Origin: an uncultured Bacillota bacterium
Lineage (GTDB): Bacteria > Bacillota > Limnochordia > Limnochordales > ZCTH02-B6
Reading direction: 5' to 3'
NCBI GenBank assembly: GCA_937916565.1
Contig: CALFSR010000128.1
Coordinates: forward strand, 1 to 40,803
Length of the DNA stretch: 40,803 nucleotides
Numbering within the stretch: the first letter of the stretch is position 1; each line of letters starts with the position of its first letter. Below are positions 32,052-40,282 of this stretch, piece after piece. Made by a program: the position numbers and the translations under genes. Under the pieces are notes generated by a model. The model made no database searches, was not told the origin of the DNA, and saw only the letters and a program-made list of their open reading frames with translations.

Positions 32052-32276
32052 ATGACGGTTGCTGGTCTGTTCGCCGTTGCCCTGGCTATCGCGCTGCCTG
32101 CCATGACGTCGGCCCTGAGCCAGGCCTGGGCGACCTCCAAGGCTATGGAGTCCATGTCCCGTCAGCCGGAGGCCGCCGGTGACATGCGCACGGCCCTGCT
32201 GATCGCTCTCGCGTTCATGGAGGCCCTGACGCTCTTCTCCTTCGTTATTGCCATTTTGCTGTGGACTTCGCTGTAA
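32052..32276 (+). CDS. atpE: ATP synthase F0 subunit c
   Basis: 74-residue two-helix hairpin that forms the rotating ring. The loop SRQPEA (36-41) and ionisable Glu57 (FMEALTLF) are present. Strikingly, the helix-1 glycine motif (GxGxGxG) is replaced: residues 19-29 are TSALSQAWATS, and only Gly5 and Gly43 occur in the protein. Gln24 sits where Na+-type rings have a ligand glutamine, but the serine and tyrosine ligands of helix 2 are Ala58 and Phe62, so proton coupling is more likely. A very strong site AAAGGAGGG precedes the ATG, and a small GTGGCG/CGCCAC hairpin (32006-32021) lies upstream. Confidence 0.95.
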   Translation: MTVAGLFAVALAIALPAMTSALSQAWATSKAMESMSRQPEAAGDMRTALLIALAFMEALTLFSFVIAILLWTSL

Positions 32277-32359
32277 GGCTTCGAAGGACGAGGCAAGGGC
32301 AAAAGGGCGCGGGCACGACGGGCGTGGAAGGTTAGCGGGCGCCCGAGAGGGCGTATCGA

Positions 32360-32442
32360 CCGGGGCCGCTGGCCCTACTGGTGTGGCCCGGATGTTTTTT
32401 GCCGTGCGGTGGCGGGGAACGGGAGACAGTGCCCGTTCCCCG
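32360..32442 (+). terminator. Possible attenuator between atpE and atpF
   Basis: Two structures in the 206-base gap. First, CCGGGGCC (32360-32367) can pair, with one bulge, with GGCCCGG (32385-32391), followed after three bases by six Ts (32395-32400), which resembles an intrinsic terminator. Second, CGGGGAACGGG pairs perfectly with CCCGTTCCCCG (32413-32442, 8-base loop). Partial termination or 3'-end protection here would raise the yield of subunit c over b. The 17-base loop of the first hairpin and the gap before the Ts make it imperfect. Confidence 0.4.
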
Positions 32443-32482
32443 GCCGCGCCGCGTGCGGGCGCTTGCGAAGGGGGAGCGCGCG

Positions 32483-33058
32483 ATGCTGCTGACAGTGCTG
32501 GCCGCAGTGGCGGCGGAAGGGCATGGCCCCAGCCAGCCGCTGACGTTTGACGTGTGGACGTGGCTTTTCCAGTCCATCAACGTCCTCATTATCATGTTGC
32601 TTTTGTACAAGTTTCTCTGGCGGCCTGTGCAGGGGATCATGCATAAGCGCGAGGAGTTCATCGAGACCTCGCTGAAGAAGGCCGCCGAGTCCCGGGCCGA
32701 GGCGGAGCGGCTGCTTTCCGAATATCAGGCCAAGATGCAGCAAGCCCGGCAGGAGGCCCAGGCCACCATCGACGAGGCTGTGCGGAAGGCCGAAGAAGCC
32801 CGCGAGCGCATCCTGCGCGACGCCGAGGCGGAGGCTGAGCAGACGCTGGCCCGGGCCCGGGCGGACATCGCCCGGGAGCGGGAGATGGCCGTGGCCACCA
32901 TCCGCGAGGAAGTGGCCAACCTGGTCGTCCTGGCGGCCGGCAAGCTGATCGGCAAGACGCTGACGGCCGACGACCACAAGCGGCTTGTGCAGCAGTTTGT
33001 CGATGAGGTGGCGGCTGCCGGGTCAGAGGGCGCACAGCGGCCCGGGGATGTCCAATGA
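32483..33058 (+). CDS. atpF: ATP synthase F0 subunit b
   Basis: 191 residues. One N-terminal membrane helix (SINVLIIMLLLYKFLW) is followed by RPVQGIMHKREEFIE and a long, highly charged coiled coil (Ala/Glu/Arg-rich, residues 55-150), the peripheral stalk. The C-terminal part (AAGKLIGKTLTADDHKRLVQ) contacts delta. The ATG has AAGGGGGAG about 8 bases upstream. It overlaps atpH by 4 bases (ATGA). Confidence 0.95.
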   Translation: MLLTVLAAVAAEGHGPSQPLTFDVWTWLFQSINVLIIMLLLYKFLWRPVQGIMHKREEFIETSLKKAAESRAEAERLLSEYQAKMQQARQEAQATIDEAVRKAEEARERILRDAEAEAEQTLARARADIAREREMAVATIREEVANLVVLAAGKLIGKTLTADDHKRLVQQFVDEVAAAGSEGAQRPGDVQ

Positions 33059-33615
33059 CGAGCAACCTGCGGCTGGCCCGCCGCTACGCCCGGGCGCTGG
33101 GGGACTTGGCCCACGAGCGGGGAGTCCTCGACCAGGTCGAGCAGGAATTGGGCCGGGTGGCGGCGGTGGTCCGTGAGGACGCCGAAGTGCGCGCCACGGT
33201 GGAAAGCCAGCGTGTGCCGTCCGACGTAAAACTGGAGCTGTTGCTCCGGGCGGCAGGCGAGGGGGCGACCGACGTGACGCGCCTGTTTTTGCGGCTGGTC
33301 ATCAGCAAGCGCCGGGAGCGCTACTTGCCGGACATCTACCGGCAGTTCGTGGCCTACGCCGACGAGATGCGGGAGATCGTCGAGGTGGAGGTGCGCAGCG
33401 CCCACGCTTTGTCGGATGAAGAGGTGGAGCGGCTGCGGCAGCGCCTGGGGGCGTTGACGGGTAAGGACGTCCGCATCCGCAACGTGGTTGCGCCCGAGAT
33501 CATCGGGGGCGTCGTCGCCCGCATCGGCGATCTGGTCATGGACGGGAGCGTGGCCCGGCGGCTCCAGCGCCTCAAGGAGAGCTTGCGCGGGACCCGACTT
33601 GAGAATGTGGGGTGA
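33055..33615 (+). CDS. atpH: ATP synthase F1 subunit delta
   Basis: 186 residues. It links the b stalk to the top of the alpha3beta3 head. N-terminal helical domain begins LRLARRYARALGDLA; the conserved C-terminal segment is NVVAPEIIGGVVARIGD followed by DGSVARRLQRLKESL, the OSCP/delta signature. It overlaps atpF at its start (ATGA) and is followed directly by atpA. Confidence 0.95.
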   Translation: MTSNLRLARRYARALGDLAHERGVLDQVEQELGRVAAVVREDAEVRATVESQRVPSDVKLELLLRAAGEGATDVTRLFLRLVISKRRERYLPDIYRQFVAYADEMREIVEVEVRSAHALSDEEVERLRQRLGALTGKDVRIRNVVAPEIIGGVVARIGDLVMDGSVARRLQRLKESLRGTRLENVG

Positions 33616-33620
33616 CAGCA

Positions 33621-35135
33621 GTGTCTATCCGGCCCGAAGAGATCAGTGCCATCCTGAAGCAGCAGATCGAGCGCTTCCAGGCGGACATTGAGGTACAGAA
33701 CGTCGGAACCGTCATCATGGTTGGTGACGGGATCGCGCGCGTGTGGGGCCTGGAAGAGGCTATGGCCGGCGAGCTCCTGGAGTTCCCGGGCGAGACGTAC
33801 GGCATGGCCCTCAACCTGGAAGAGGACAACATCGGTGCGGTCATCCTTGGACCGTACTCGCACATTAAGGAAGGCGATACGGTCAAGCGCACGGGCCGCA
33901 TCGTGGAAGTGCCGGTCGGCGAGGCGTTGATCGGGCGTATCGTCAACCCGCTAGGTCAGCCGCTGGACGGCAAGGGCCCCATCGAGGCCAAGCGATTCCG
34001 CCCCGTGGAGTCGCCGGCGCCGGGCGTCATCGACCGCCGGGCGGTGCACCAGCCCCTGCAGACGGGCCTGAAGGCCATCGACTCCATGGTGCCCATCGGC
34101 CGCGGCCAGCGCGAGCTCATTATCGGCGACCGCCAGACGGGCAAGACGGCCCTCGCGGTAGACACCATCATCAACCAGAAGGGCGGCGACGTCATCTGCA
34201 TCTACGTCGCCATCGGCCAAAAGGCGTCCACGGTTGCCGGTGTCGTCGAAACGCTCAAGAAGTACGGCGCGATGGATTACACCATCGTCGTGTCGGCGAC
34301 TGCCTCGGAGCCCGCGCCGCTGCTCTATCTCGCGCCGTACGCCGGTACGGCCATGGGCGAGGAGTTTATGTACAGCGGCAAACATGTGCTGATCGTGTAC
34401 GATGACTTGTCCAAGCACGCCGCCGCCTATCGCGAGCTGTCGCTGCTCTTGCGCCGCCCGCCGGGCCGCGAGGCGTATCCCGGCGACGTCTTCTACCTGC
34501 ACTCCCGCCTGCTGGAGCGGTCGGCGAAGCTCAGCGACGCCCTGGGCGGGGGGTCGCTCACGGCGCTGCCCATCATCGAGACGCAGGCGGGCGACATCTC
34601 CGCGTACATTCCGACCAACGTCATCTCGATTACCGACGGCCAGATCTTCCTTGAGTCCGACTTGTTCTACGCGGGTGTGCGCCCGGCCATCAACGTAGGC
34701 CGTTCGGTGTCTCGCGTCGGCGGCGACGCTCAGGTCAAGGCGATGAAGAAGGTCGCGGGGCACTTGCGCCTCGAGTTGTCGCAGTACCGGGAACTGGCCG
34801 CGTTTGCCCAGTTCGGTTCGGACCTGGACAAGGCCACCCAGGCCCGCCTGCTCCGGGGCGAGCGGACGGTGGAGATTCTGAAGCAGGGGCAGTACCAGCC
34901 CATGCCCGTCGAGGAGCAGGTCGTCGTCATCTACGCCGCGACCAACGGCTACCTTGACAGCTTGCCGGTAGAGTCCGTCCGCAAGTGGGAGGCCGGGTTC
35001 CTCAACTTCCTGCGGGTGGAGCGTCAAGAGATTCTTGAGAGCATCCGCACCACGGGCCAGATGTCGGAGGACACCGAGAACCGGCTGAAGCAGGCCATCG
35101 TGGAGTTTAAGGATCGGTTCGGATCTGGCCAGTGA
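33621..35135 (+). CDS. atpA: ATP synthase F1 subunit alpha
   Basis: About 504 residues. The Walker A motif is GDRQTGKT (in IIGDRQTGKTALAVDTI), and the alpha signature is PAINVGRSVSRVGG. It binds nucleotide at the non-catalytic sites. I chose GTG 33621 because it gives the family's usual start (SIRPEEISAILKQQIERF) with GGGGTGA 6 bases upstream; GTG 33612, which overlaps the atpH stop, would add three residues. Confidence 0.97.
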   Translation: MSIRPEEISAILKQQIERFQADIEVQNVGTVIMVGDGIARVWGLEEAMAGELLEFPGETYGMALNLEEDNIGAVILGPYSHIKEGDTVKRTGRIVEVPVGEALIGRIVNPLGQPLDGKGPIEAKRFRPVESPAPGVIDRRAVHQPLQTGLKAIDSMVPIGRGQRELIIGDRQTGKTALAVDTIINQKGGDVICIYVAIGQKASTVAGVVETLKKYGAMDYTIVVSATASEPAPLLYLAPYAGTAMGEEFMYSGKHVLIVYDDLSKHAAAYRELSLLLRRPPGREAYPGDVFYLHSRLLERSAKLSDALGGGSLTALPIIETQAGDISAYIPTNVISITDGQIFLESDLFYAGVRPAINVGRSVSRVGGDAQVKAMKKVAGHLRLELSQYRELAAFAQFGSDLDKATQARLLRGERTVEILKQGQYQPMPVEEQVVVIYAATNGYLDSLPVESVRKWEAGFLNFLRVERQEILESIRTTGQMSEDTENRLKQAIVEFKDRFGSGQ

Positions 35136-35185
35136 ATCCCGGCAGGCGGCCGCGAGGCGTCGCGGGACAAGGGTGGTGAAAGCCG

Positions 35186-36121
35186 TTGGCAGGACAGTCG
35201 ATGCGCGACATTAAGCGCCGCATCAGCAGCGTGCGCAACATCCAGCAGATCACCAAGGCCATGGAGCTCGTGTCCGCCACCAAGCTGCGCCGGGCCCAAG
35301 CGAGCGTACTGGCCGCCCGGCCGTACGCCCAGAAGCTTGAGGAAGTGCTGACGCGCCTCGTCGCGGCCAACCGGGCGCAGGCGGGCGAGAAGAAGGGCTT
35401 CCAGCATCCGCTGCTTAAAGAGCGGCCCGTGAACAAGGTGGCCTACGTGCTCATTACGGCGGACCGGGGGCTTGCGGGGGCGTATAACAGCAACGTCATC
35501 CGCAAGGCCGAGCAGACGCTGGCCGCGGAGGAGCGGGAGCACGCGCTGATCGCGGTCGGCCGTAAGGGCCGGGACCATTTCCACCGCCGCGGCCGGCCGC
35601 TTTACTCGGAGTACCTGTTCCTGGGCGACGACATCGACTTCCTCCGGGCGCGGGAGATCTCCCGGGCCCTGACGGACCTGTACGTGTCGGGCGCTTTTGA
35701 CGAGGTCAACCTCATCTACACGCAGTTCATCAGCACCGGCTCCCAGCGACCGGTGGTGGTACGCCTGCTGCCCTTGAGCGGGTTTGACGGGGGCCAGGCG
35801 CAGCAGGGGGCTGCCGGCCATACCGGCGAGACCGAGGGCGAGGGCGAGGCCGTGGAGTACATCTACGAGCCGTCGCCCGCCGAGGTGCTCGGCCTACTGT
35901 TGCCCCGGCACGTGGACATGCAGGTCTATCGTGCGCTCCTGGAGGCCAAGGCCAGTGAGCACGCGGCCCGCATGCGGGCCATGCGCGCCGCGACCGACAA
36001 CGCGACGGAGATGATTCGCACTCTGACGCTCTCCTTTAACCGGGCGCGCCAGGCGGCGATTACAAAGGAAATCGCGGAGATCGTGGGCGGGGCCGAAGCC
36101 CTCAACCTCGGCGCCGTTTGA
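35186..36121 (+). CDS. atpG: ATP synthase F1 subunit gamma
   Basis: 311 residues, about 20 longer than usual because of a Gly/Glu-rich stretch before EYIYEPSPAEVLGLLLP. It is the central rotor shaft. The N-terminal helix MRDIKRRISSVRNIQQITKA and C-terminal FNRARQAAITKEIAEIVGGA are canonical. The start is TTG with AAGGGTGG upstream; ATG at 35201 (MRDIK) is possible but too far from that site. Confidence 0.96.
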   Translation: MAGQSMRDIKRRISSVRNIQQITKAMELVSATKLRRAQASVLAARPYAQKLEEVLTRLVAANRAQAGEKKGFQHPLLKERPVNKVAYVLITADRGLAGAYNSNVIRKAEQTLAAEEREHALIAVGRKGRDHFHRRGRPLYSEYLFLGDDIDFLRAREISRALTDLYVSGAFDEVNLIYTQFISTGSQRPVVVRLLPLSGFDGGQAQQGAAGHTGETEGEGEAVEYIYEPSPAEVLGLLLPRHVDMQVYRALLEAKASEHAARMRAMRAATDNATEMIRTLTLSFNRARQAAITKEIAEIVGGAEALNLGAV

Positions 36122-36190
36122 TGGGAGCCGCCCCGGCAAGGCCCGAAGCGCAGGGTGGCAAGGCTTAGCGGCAATAAGGAGGCAGGAGCC

Positions 36191-37621
36191 ATGAGCGACA
36201 ACGAGAAGCGGGTTGGTCGCGTGGTCCAGGTGATGGGGCCGGTCGTGGACGTCGAGTTCCCCCCGGGCCAGCTGCCGGATCTGAACAACGCCATCCGCAT
36301 TGACTACGAGTCCGACGACCGCAAGATCCACCTCACGCTGGAGGCGGCGCAGCACCTGGGCAACGACACGGTGCGCTGCATTGCCATGGCGTCCACCGAC
36401 GGCTTGGTGCGCGGCATGCGGGCGGTGGATACCGGCGGTCCGATTTCGGTGCCGGTTGGGCGCAAGGTGCTGGGCCGGGTCATGAACGTCCTTGGTGAGC
36501 CCATTGACCAGCTGGGCGACATGGGCGCCGAGGCGCGGCTGCCCATTCACCGGCCGGCCCCGGCGGTCGATGAGGTCGAGCCGGCCACGCAGGTTCTGGA
36601 AACCGGAATCAAGGTCGTCGACCTGTTGGCACCGTACGCCAAGGGCGGCAAGATCGGGTTGTTCGGCGGCGCCGGCGTCGGCAAGACGGTCTTGATCATG
36701 GAGCTCATCCGCAACATCGCCTACGAGCACGGCGGCTTCAGCGTGTTCGCCGGCGTCGGCGAGCGTACCCGTGAAGGGAACCAGCTTTACCATGAAATGC
36801 GGGAAGCCGGCGTCTTGGACAAGGTCGCGATGGTGTTCGGCCAGATGAACGAGCCGCCGGGGGCGCGCCTGCGGGTGGGCCTGACGGCGCTGACCATCGC
36901 CGAGTACTTCCGCGACACCGAAGGCCAGGACGTGCTGGTCTTCATCGACAACATCTTCCGCTTCGTCCAGGCGGGTTCGGAAGTGTCGGCCCTCCTTGGC
37001 CGCATGCCCAGCGCGGTCGGCTACCAGCCGACGCTCGCCACGGAGATGGGCCAGCTGCAAGAGCGCATCGTGACGACCCGCAAGGGTTCGATCACCTCCA
37101 TTCAGGCCATCTACGTTCCGGCCGACGACTACACCGACCCCGCGCCGGCGACCACGTTCGCCCACTTGGACGCGACGACGAACTTGGAGCGCCGTATCGC
37201 GGAGAAGGGCATCTACCCCGCGGTGGACCCGCTGGCGTCCACCTCGCGGATTCTCACGCCTGAGATCGTCGGCGAGGAGCACTACAACGTGGCCCGCGGC
37301 GTGCAGCAGGTGCTGCAGCGCTACAAGGAACTGCAGGACATCATCGCGATCCTGGGCATGGACGAGCTGTCGGATGACGACAAGCTGCTGGTGGCACGGG
37401 CGCGCAAGATCGAGCGTTTCCTGTCCCAGCCCATGTTCGTGGCCGAGGTGTTCACCGGCCAGCCGGGCAAGTACGTGCCGATCCACGAGACGGTGCGGGG
37501 CTTCAAGGGCATCCTGGAGGGGAAGTACGACGACTTGCCGGAGGCCGCCTTCTACATGGTGGGCACCATCGACGAGGCCGTCGAGCGGGGCAAGCGCTTG
37601 CTGGCCGAGCAGGCCGCATAA
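36191..37621 (+). CDS. atpD: ATP synthase F1 subunit beta
   Basis: 476 residues, the catalytic subunit. Walker A is GGAGVGKTVLIMEL; the catalytic GERTREGN segment, DVLVFIDNIFRF (Walker B) and the DELSDDDKL (DELSEED lever) follow. ATG 36191 has AAGGAGG about 9 bases upstream; a longer in-frame start at 36155 has no support. Confidence 0.98.
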   Translation: MSDNEKRVGRVVQVMGPVVDVEFPPGQLPDLNNAIRIDYESDDRKIHLTLEAAQHLGNDTVRCIAMASTDGLVRGMRAVDTGGPISVPVGRKVLGRVMNVLGEPIDQLGDMGAEARLPIHRPAPAVDEVEPATQVLETGIKVVDLLAPYAKGGKIGLFGGAGVGKTVLIMELIRNIAYEHGGFSVFAGVGERTREGNQLYHEMREAGVLDKVAMVFGQMNEPPGARLRVGLTALTIAEYFRDTEGQDVLVFIDNIFRFVQAGSEVSALLGRMPSAVGYQPTLATEMGQLQERIVTTRKGSITSIQAIYVPADDYTDPAPATTFAHLDATTNLERRIAEKGIYPAVDPLASTSRILTPEIVGEEHYNVARGVQQVLQRYKELQDIIAILGMDELSDDDKLLVARARKIERFLSQPMFVAEVFTGQPGKYVPIHETVRGFKGILEGKYDDLPEAAFYMVGTIDEAVERGKRLLAEQAA

Positions 37622-37691
37622 CACCCGCGGACCCGCGGCCCGGCGGGCGTAAACAGCCGGGCCGCCCAGCGGTGAGGGGGAAACGGGCCGA

Positions 37692-38135
37692 ATGCTGGAG
37701 CTGGAAGTTGTCACGCCGTACCGGCAAGTGCTGCACACCCAGGTTGAGTCCATCATCGTGCCGGCCACCGACGGGTATCTGGGCATCATGACCAACCATG
37801 CCCCGCTGGTGGCGGGGTTGACCATCGGGGTGCTGCGCTACGGGCCCGCGCACGGCGAGAAGCAGCGCCTGGCCCTGAGCGGCGGGTTTGTGGAAGTCAC
37901 CGACAACAAGGTGACCGTGCTGGCCGATACGGCGGAGCTGGCCGGCGAGATCGACGTGCTCCGGGCGATGGAGGCCAAGCGGCGTGCGGAGCACCGGCTG
38001 CGCACCCGGGCCGCCAACGTCGACTACGTCCGGGCCGAACTCGCCCTCAAGCGGGCGATGGCGCGGCTGCAGGCGGCCGGTGTGGAGGATGAGGAAGGCC
38101 AGGGCTCCGCAGCCGGGCATGCCGTCGAGCATTGA
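37692..38135 (+). CDS. atpC: ATP synthase F1 subunit epsilon
   Basis: 147 residues. The N-terminal beta sandwich is typical (LELEVVTPYRQVLHTQVESI, GYLGIMTNHAPLVAGLTIG, LALSGGFVEVTDNKVTVLAD), and the C-terminal helical pair is rich in Arg, Ala and Glu. It inhibits ATP hydrolysis and closes the operon; a clear terminator follows 46 bases later. The last 15 residues are an acidic, low-complexity tail. Confidence 0.96.
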   Translation: MLELEVVTPYRQVLHTQVESIIVPATDGYLGIMTNHAPLVAGLTIGVLRYGPAHGEKQRLALSGGFVEVTDNKVTVLADTAELAGEIDVLRAMEAKRRAEHRLRTRAANVDYVRAELALKRAMARLQAAGVEDEEGQGSAAGHAVEH

Positions 38136-38181
38136 CGGATCTGGAGCCTGAGCCCTGCGGGCGATTAGGGTGACGGTAGAG

Positions 38182-38218
38182 CCGCGTGGGACCCCGTGCG
38201 GGGTCACACGCGGTTTTT
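38182..38218 (+). terminator. Intrinsic terminator of the ATP synthase operon
   Basis: CCGCGTG pairs with CACGCGG; inside it GACCCC pairs with GGGGTC around a GTGC loop, with one G-A mismatch between the two stems. TTTTT follows directly (38214-38218). On the other strand no T-run follows, so it serves the rightward operon only. Confidence 0.92.
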
Positions 38219-38250
38219 CGCGTCATGTCGCGAGAACCGTCGCCGTAACG

Positions 38251-38415
38251 TCAATCGGATGAGCGGCCGCGGTAAAGCTTACGGCCGCGGCCGAGCCACG
38301 CTTCGCCCAGGAAGCCGACTCCAAGACCGATGAGCACCCCGGCGCCCGCGTTACCCGCAATCATTCCGACGCCGACCCCTACCAAAAGACAACCCACAAT
38401 GATCACCGCTTTCAT
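38251..38415 (-). CDS. Small glycine-rich membrane protein
   Basis: 54 residues (51 if GTG 38406 is used). Two hydrophobic stretches rich in small residues (VIIVGCLLVGVGVGMIAG and AGVLIGLGVGFLGEAWLG) are followed by a basic tail GRKLYRGR. The glycine spacing suggests tightly packed helices. AGGAGG touches the ATG, so the GTG three codons in has better spacing. It begins 4 bases after the penicillin-binding protein stop, presumably cotranscribed. No family recognised. Confidence 0.55.
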   Translation of the reverse strand: MKAVIIVGCLLVGVGVGMIAGNAGAGVLIGLGVGFLGEAWLGRGRKLYRGRSSD

Positions 38416-38419
38416 CCTC

Positions 38420-40126
38420 CTACGCTTCGGGCCGGGGCGGGATACCCAAGTGCTTGAGGGCGCGGTCCATGATCTCCGCGAAGATGGGCGCTGCCCAGCG
38501 GCCGCCTTCCGTCGTGTCCTGCTGCACGTCGTAGAGCATGACGAGTCCCACAAGGGCCGGGGCTTCGGCCGGCGCGAAGCCGACAAACGACGCCAGCCGC
38601 TTGTTGCCGTAGATGCCGTTTTCCGGGATCTGGGCCGTCCCCGTTTTGCCCGCCACGCGGTAACCCGTCAGGCGGGCACGGGTACCCGTTCCGCCGGTAA
38701 CCACCATTTCCATCGCCTGCGTCAGCTCCCGGGCCGTCTCCGCGGAGATGACGCGCCGCAGCGGTGTCGGTACGTGCTGCTGGATGATGTCGCCGTTTGG
38801 CGCCCGGATCGCCTGGACGATGTAAGGCCGCAGCAGGGTCCCGCCGTTGGCGATGGCGGCGGTCGCCGCGACGAGTTGCACTGGAGTCACCGCGATGCCT
38901 TGCCCAAAGGACACGTTGGCCCAGCGCAAGATCTCCCCGGCGACTCGGCCAGGCGTCGGCACGCTGCCGGTTCCCTCCCCGGGAAGGTCGATGCCGAGCC
39001 GGGAGCCGAAGCCGAATGCTTGCAAGTACCTGGCCAGGGTGGGTCCGCCGAGCATCTCGGCTCCGAGCTGGGCAAAGGCGGTGTTGCATGACTTGGCGAT
39101 GGCCTCGGCCAGCGTCAGCGGCCCGTAGCCCGAAGGATTATAGCAATGTACGATACCGCCGCCGATTCGCAGGGTGGCCGGCCCGTTGAGGATGGTATCG
39201 ATACGGGCCACGCCTTCCTCCATGGCCGCTGCCGCGGTGAACAGTTTGAGGGTCGAACCCGGCTCAAACTGGTCGGCCACCGCCCGGTTGCGGAACGCCC
39301 GGGGGAGGAAATCGCTGTAGCGTGCGGGATCGAACGCGGGGTAGGTGGCCATGGCCAGGATCTCGCCGGTGTGGGGATCCATGAGCAGGGCAAGTCCCCA
39401 CTCGGCCCGGGCCGCGGCCACCCCTTGGGCAAGCTCTTGCTCAACTGCGTACTGAAGCACTCGATCGATGGTGAGGATAAGGTCACTGCCGGGCACGGCC
39501 GCAAAGAGCTGGCTGCGGCCGCCCGGGATCGCCCGGCCCCGCGGGTCCCGCTCGCTGAAGTGCCGTCCCGGTATCCCCCGCAGGACCGCGTCGTATTGGA
39601 ACTCCAGGCCCGCCAGGCCCTGATTGTCAAGCCCCGTGAAGCCGAGCACGTCCGCCGCCAGCGTGCCGTGGGGATACTCGCGATGCGGACGTTGGGCGAC
39701 GTAGACACCGCTTAGGTTGAGTTGCTCCACCGCTGCCGCGGTGGACGCGTCCAACCGGACCGCAAGCCATACCGACGCAGCGTCTTGGCGCATCCGCCGC
39801 TCGAGCTCGGCGGCGGACTCATTCAGAATCGGCGCGAGCAGGGCGGCGGCCCGGGCGGGATCGGCGACGGCCGCCGGCACGGCGTAGACCGCGTTTCCCT
39901 GGACGGTCACCGCCAGCGGCACGCCGTTGCGGTCGTAGATGGCGCCCCGCTCGGGTACGAGATTCTCGGCGCGGTAGCGCTGCTCCAGGGCCAAAGTGCG
40001 GTAATGGCTGCCCTGCACCACCTGCAGCCACCCGACCCGCAGCCATGCCAGCACGCCCAAAAACGCCATCGTGAGGAACACGACGGCGACCCGAACCCTA
40101 AGCGCCTCAGAGAACCGGCGGCTCAT
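38420..40126 (-). CDS. Class B penicillin-binding protein (FtsI/SpoVD type)
   Basis: 568 residues. An N-terminal membrane anchor (VAVVFLTMAFLGVLAWLRV) is followed by the PBP dimerisation domain with ERGAIYDRNGVPLAV and the transpeptidase domain: GSTLK near residue 291 (active Ser), KSCNTAF near 346 (SxN), and GKTGTAQ near 494 (KTG). It cross-links peptidoglycan at the septum or during sporulation. The C-terminal PASTA domain of SpoVD is absent, so length does not settle FtsI versus SpoVD, and it lies outside a dcw cluster. ATG 40126 is set by GGGGA 8 bases upstream. It converges with the ATP operon. Confidence 0.93.
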   Translation of the reverse strand: MSRRFSEALRVRVAVVFLTMAFLGVLAWLRVGWLQVVQGSHYRTLALEQRYRAENLVPERGAIYDRNGVPLAVTVQGNAVYAVPAAVADPARAAALLAPILNESAAELERRMRQDAASVWLAVRLDASTAAAVEQLNLSGVYVAQRPHREYPHGTLAADVLGFTGLDNQGLAGLEFQYDAVLRGIPGRHFSERDPRGRAIPGGRSQLFAAVPGSDLILTIDRVLQYAVEQELAQGVAAARAEWGLALLMDPHTGEILAMATYPAFDPARYSDFLPRAFRNRAVADQFEPGSTLKLFTAAAAMEEGVARIDTILNGPATLRIGGGIVHCYNPSGYGPLTLAEAIAKSCNTAFAQLGAEMLGGPTLARYLQAFGFGSRLGIDLPGEGTGSVPTPGRVAGEILRWANVSFGQGIAVTPVQLVAATAAIANGGTLLRPYIVQAIRAPNGDIIQQHVPTPLRRVISAETARELTQAMEMVVTGGTGTRARLTGYRVAGKTGTAQIPENGIYGNKRLASFVGFAPAEAPALVGLVMLYDVQQDTTEGGRWAAPIFAEIMDRALKHLGIPPRPEA

Positions 40127-40282
40127 CCCTCGTCTCCCCTCTGAAACCAGCATGTTCCGCGCCCGGGCGGGCGTTCCTGCAAGGCGTCCGCATGGCCAGG
40201 ACGCCGCGGCGCGCATATCCGGCCGCTTCTCGGGAGATGCTTCCACTCAAGGTGCAAGCTGGCACGTCTTGGGGGGATGCCC

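Noticed and set aside
32052..32276. Sodium-coupled ATP synthase
   Set aside because: Gln24 is suggestive, but the serine and tyrosine Na+ ligands are Ala58 and Phe62, so proton coupling is more likely.
33951..35027. 358-codon open frame opposite atpA
   Set aside because: Antisense shadow of a strongly conserved gene.
35894..37825. 643-codon open frame on the minus strand opposite atpD and the end of atpG
   Set aside because: It mirrors atpD codon structure, a common effect of high GC third positions; no ribosome site, domain or family features.
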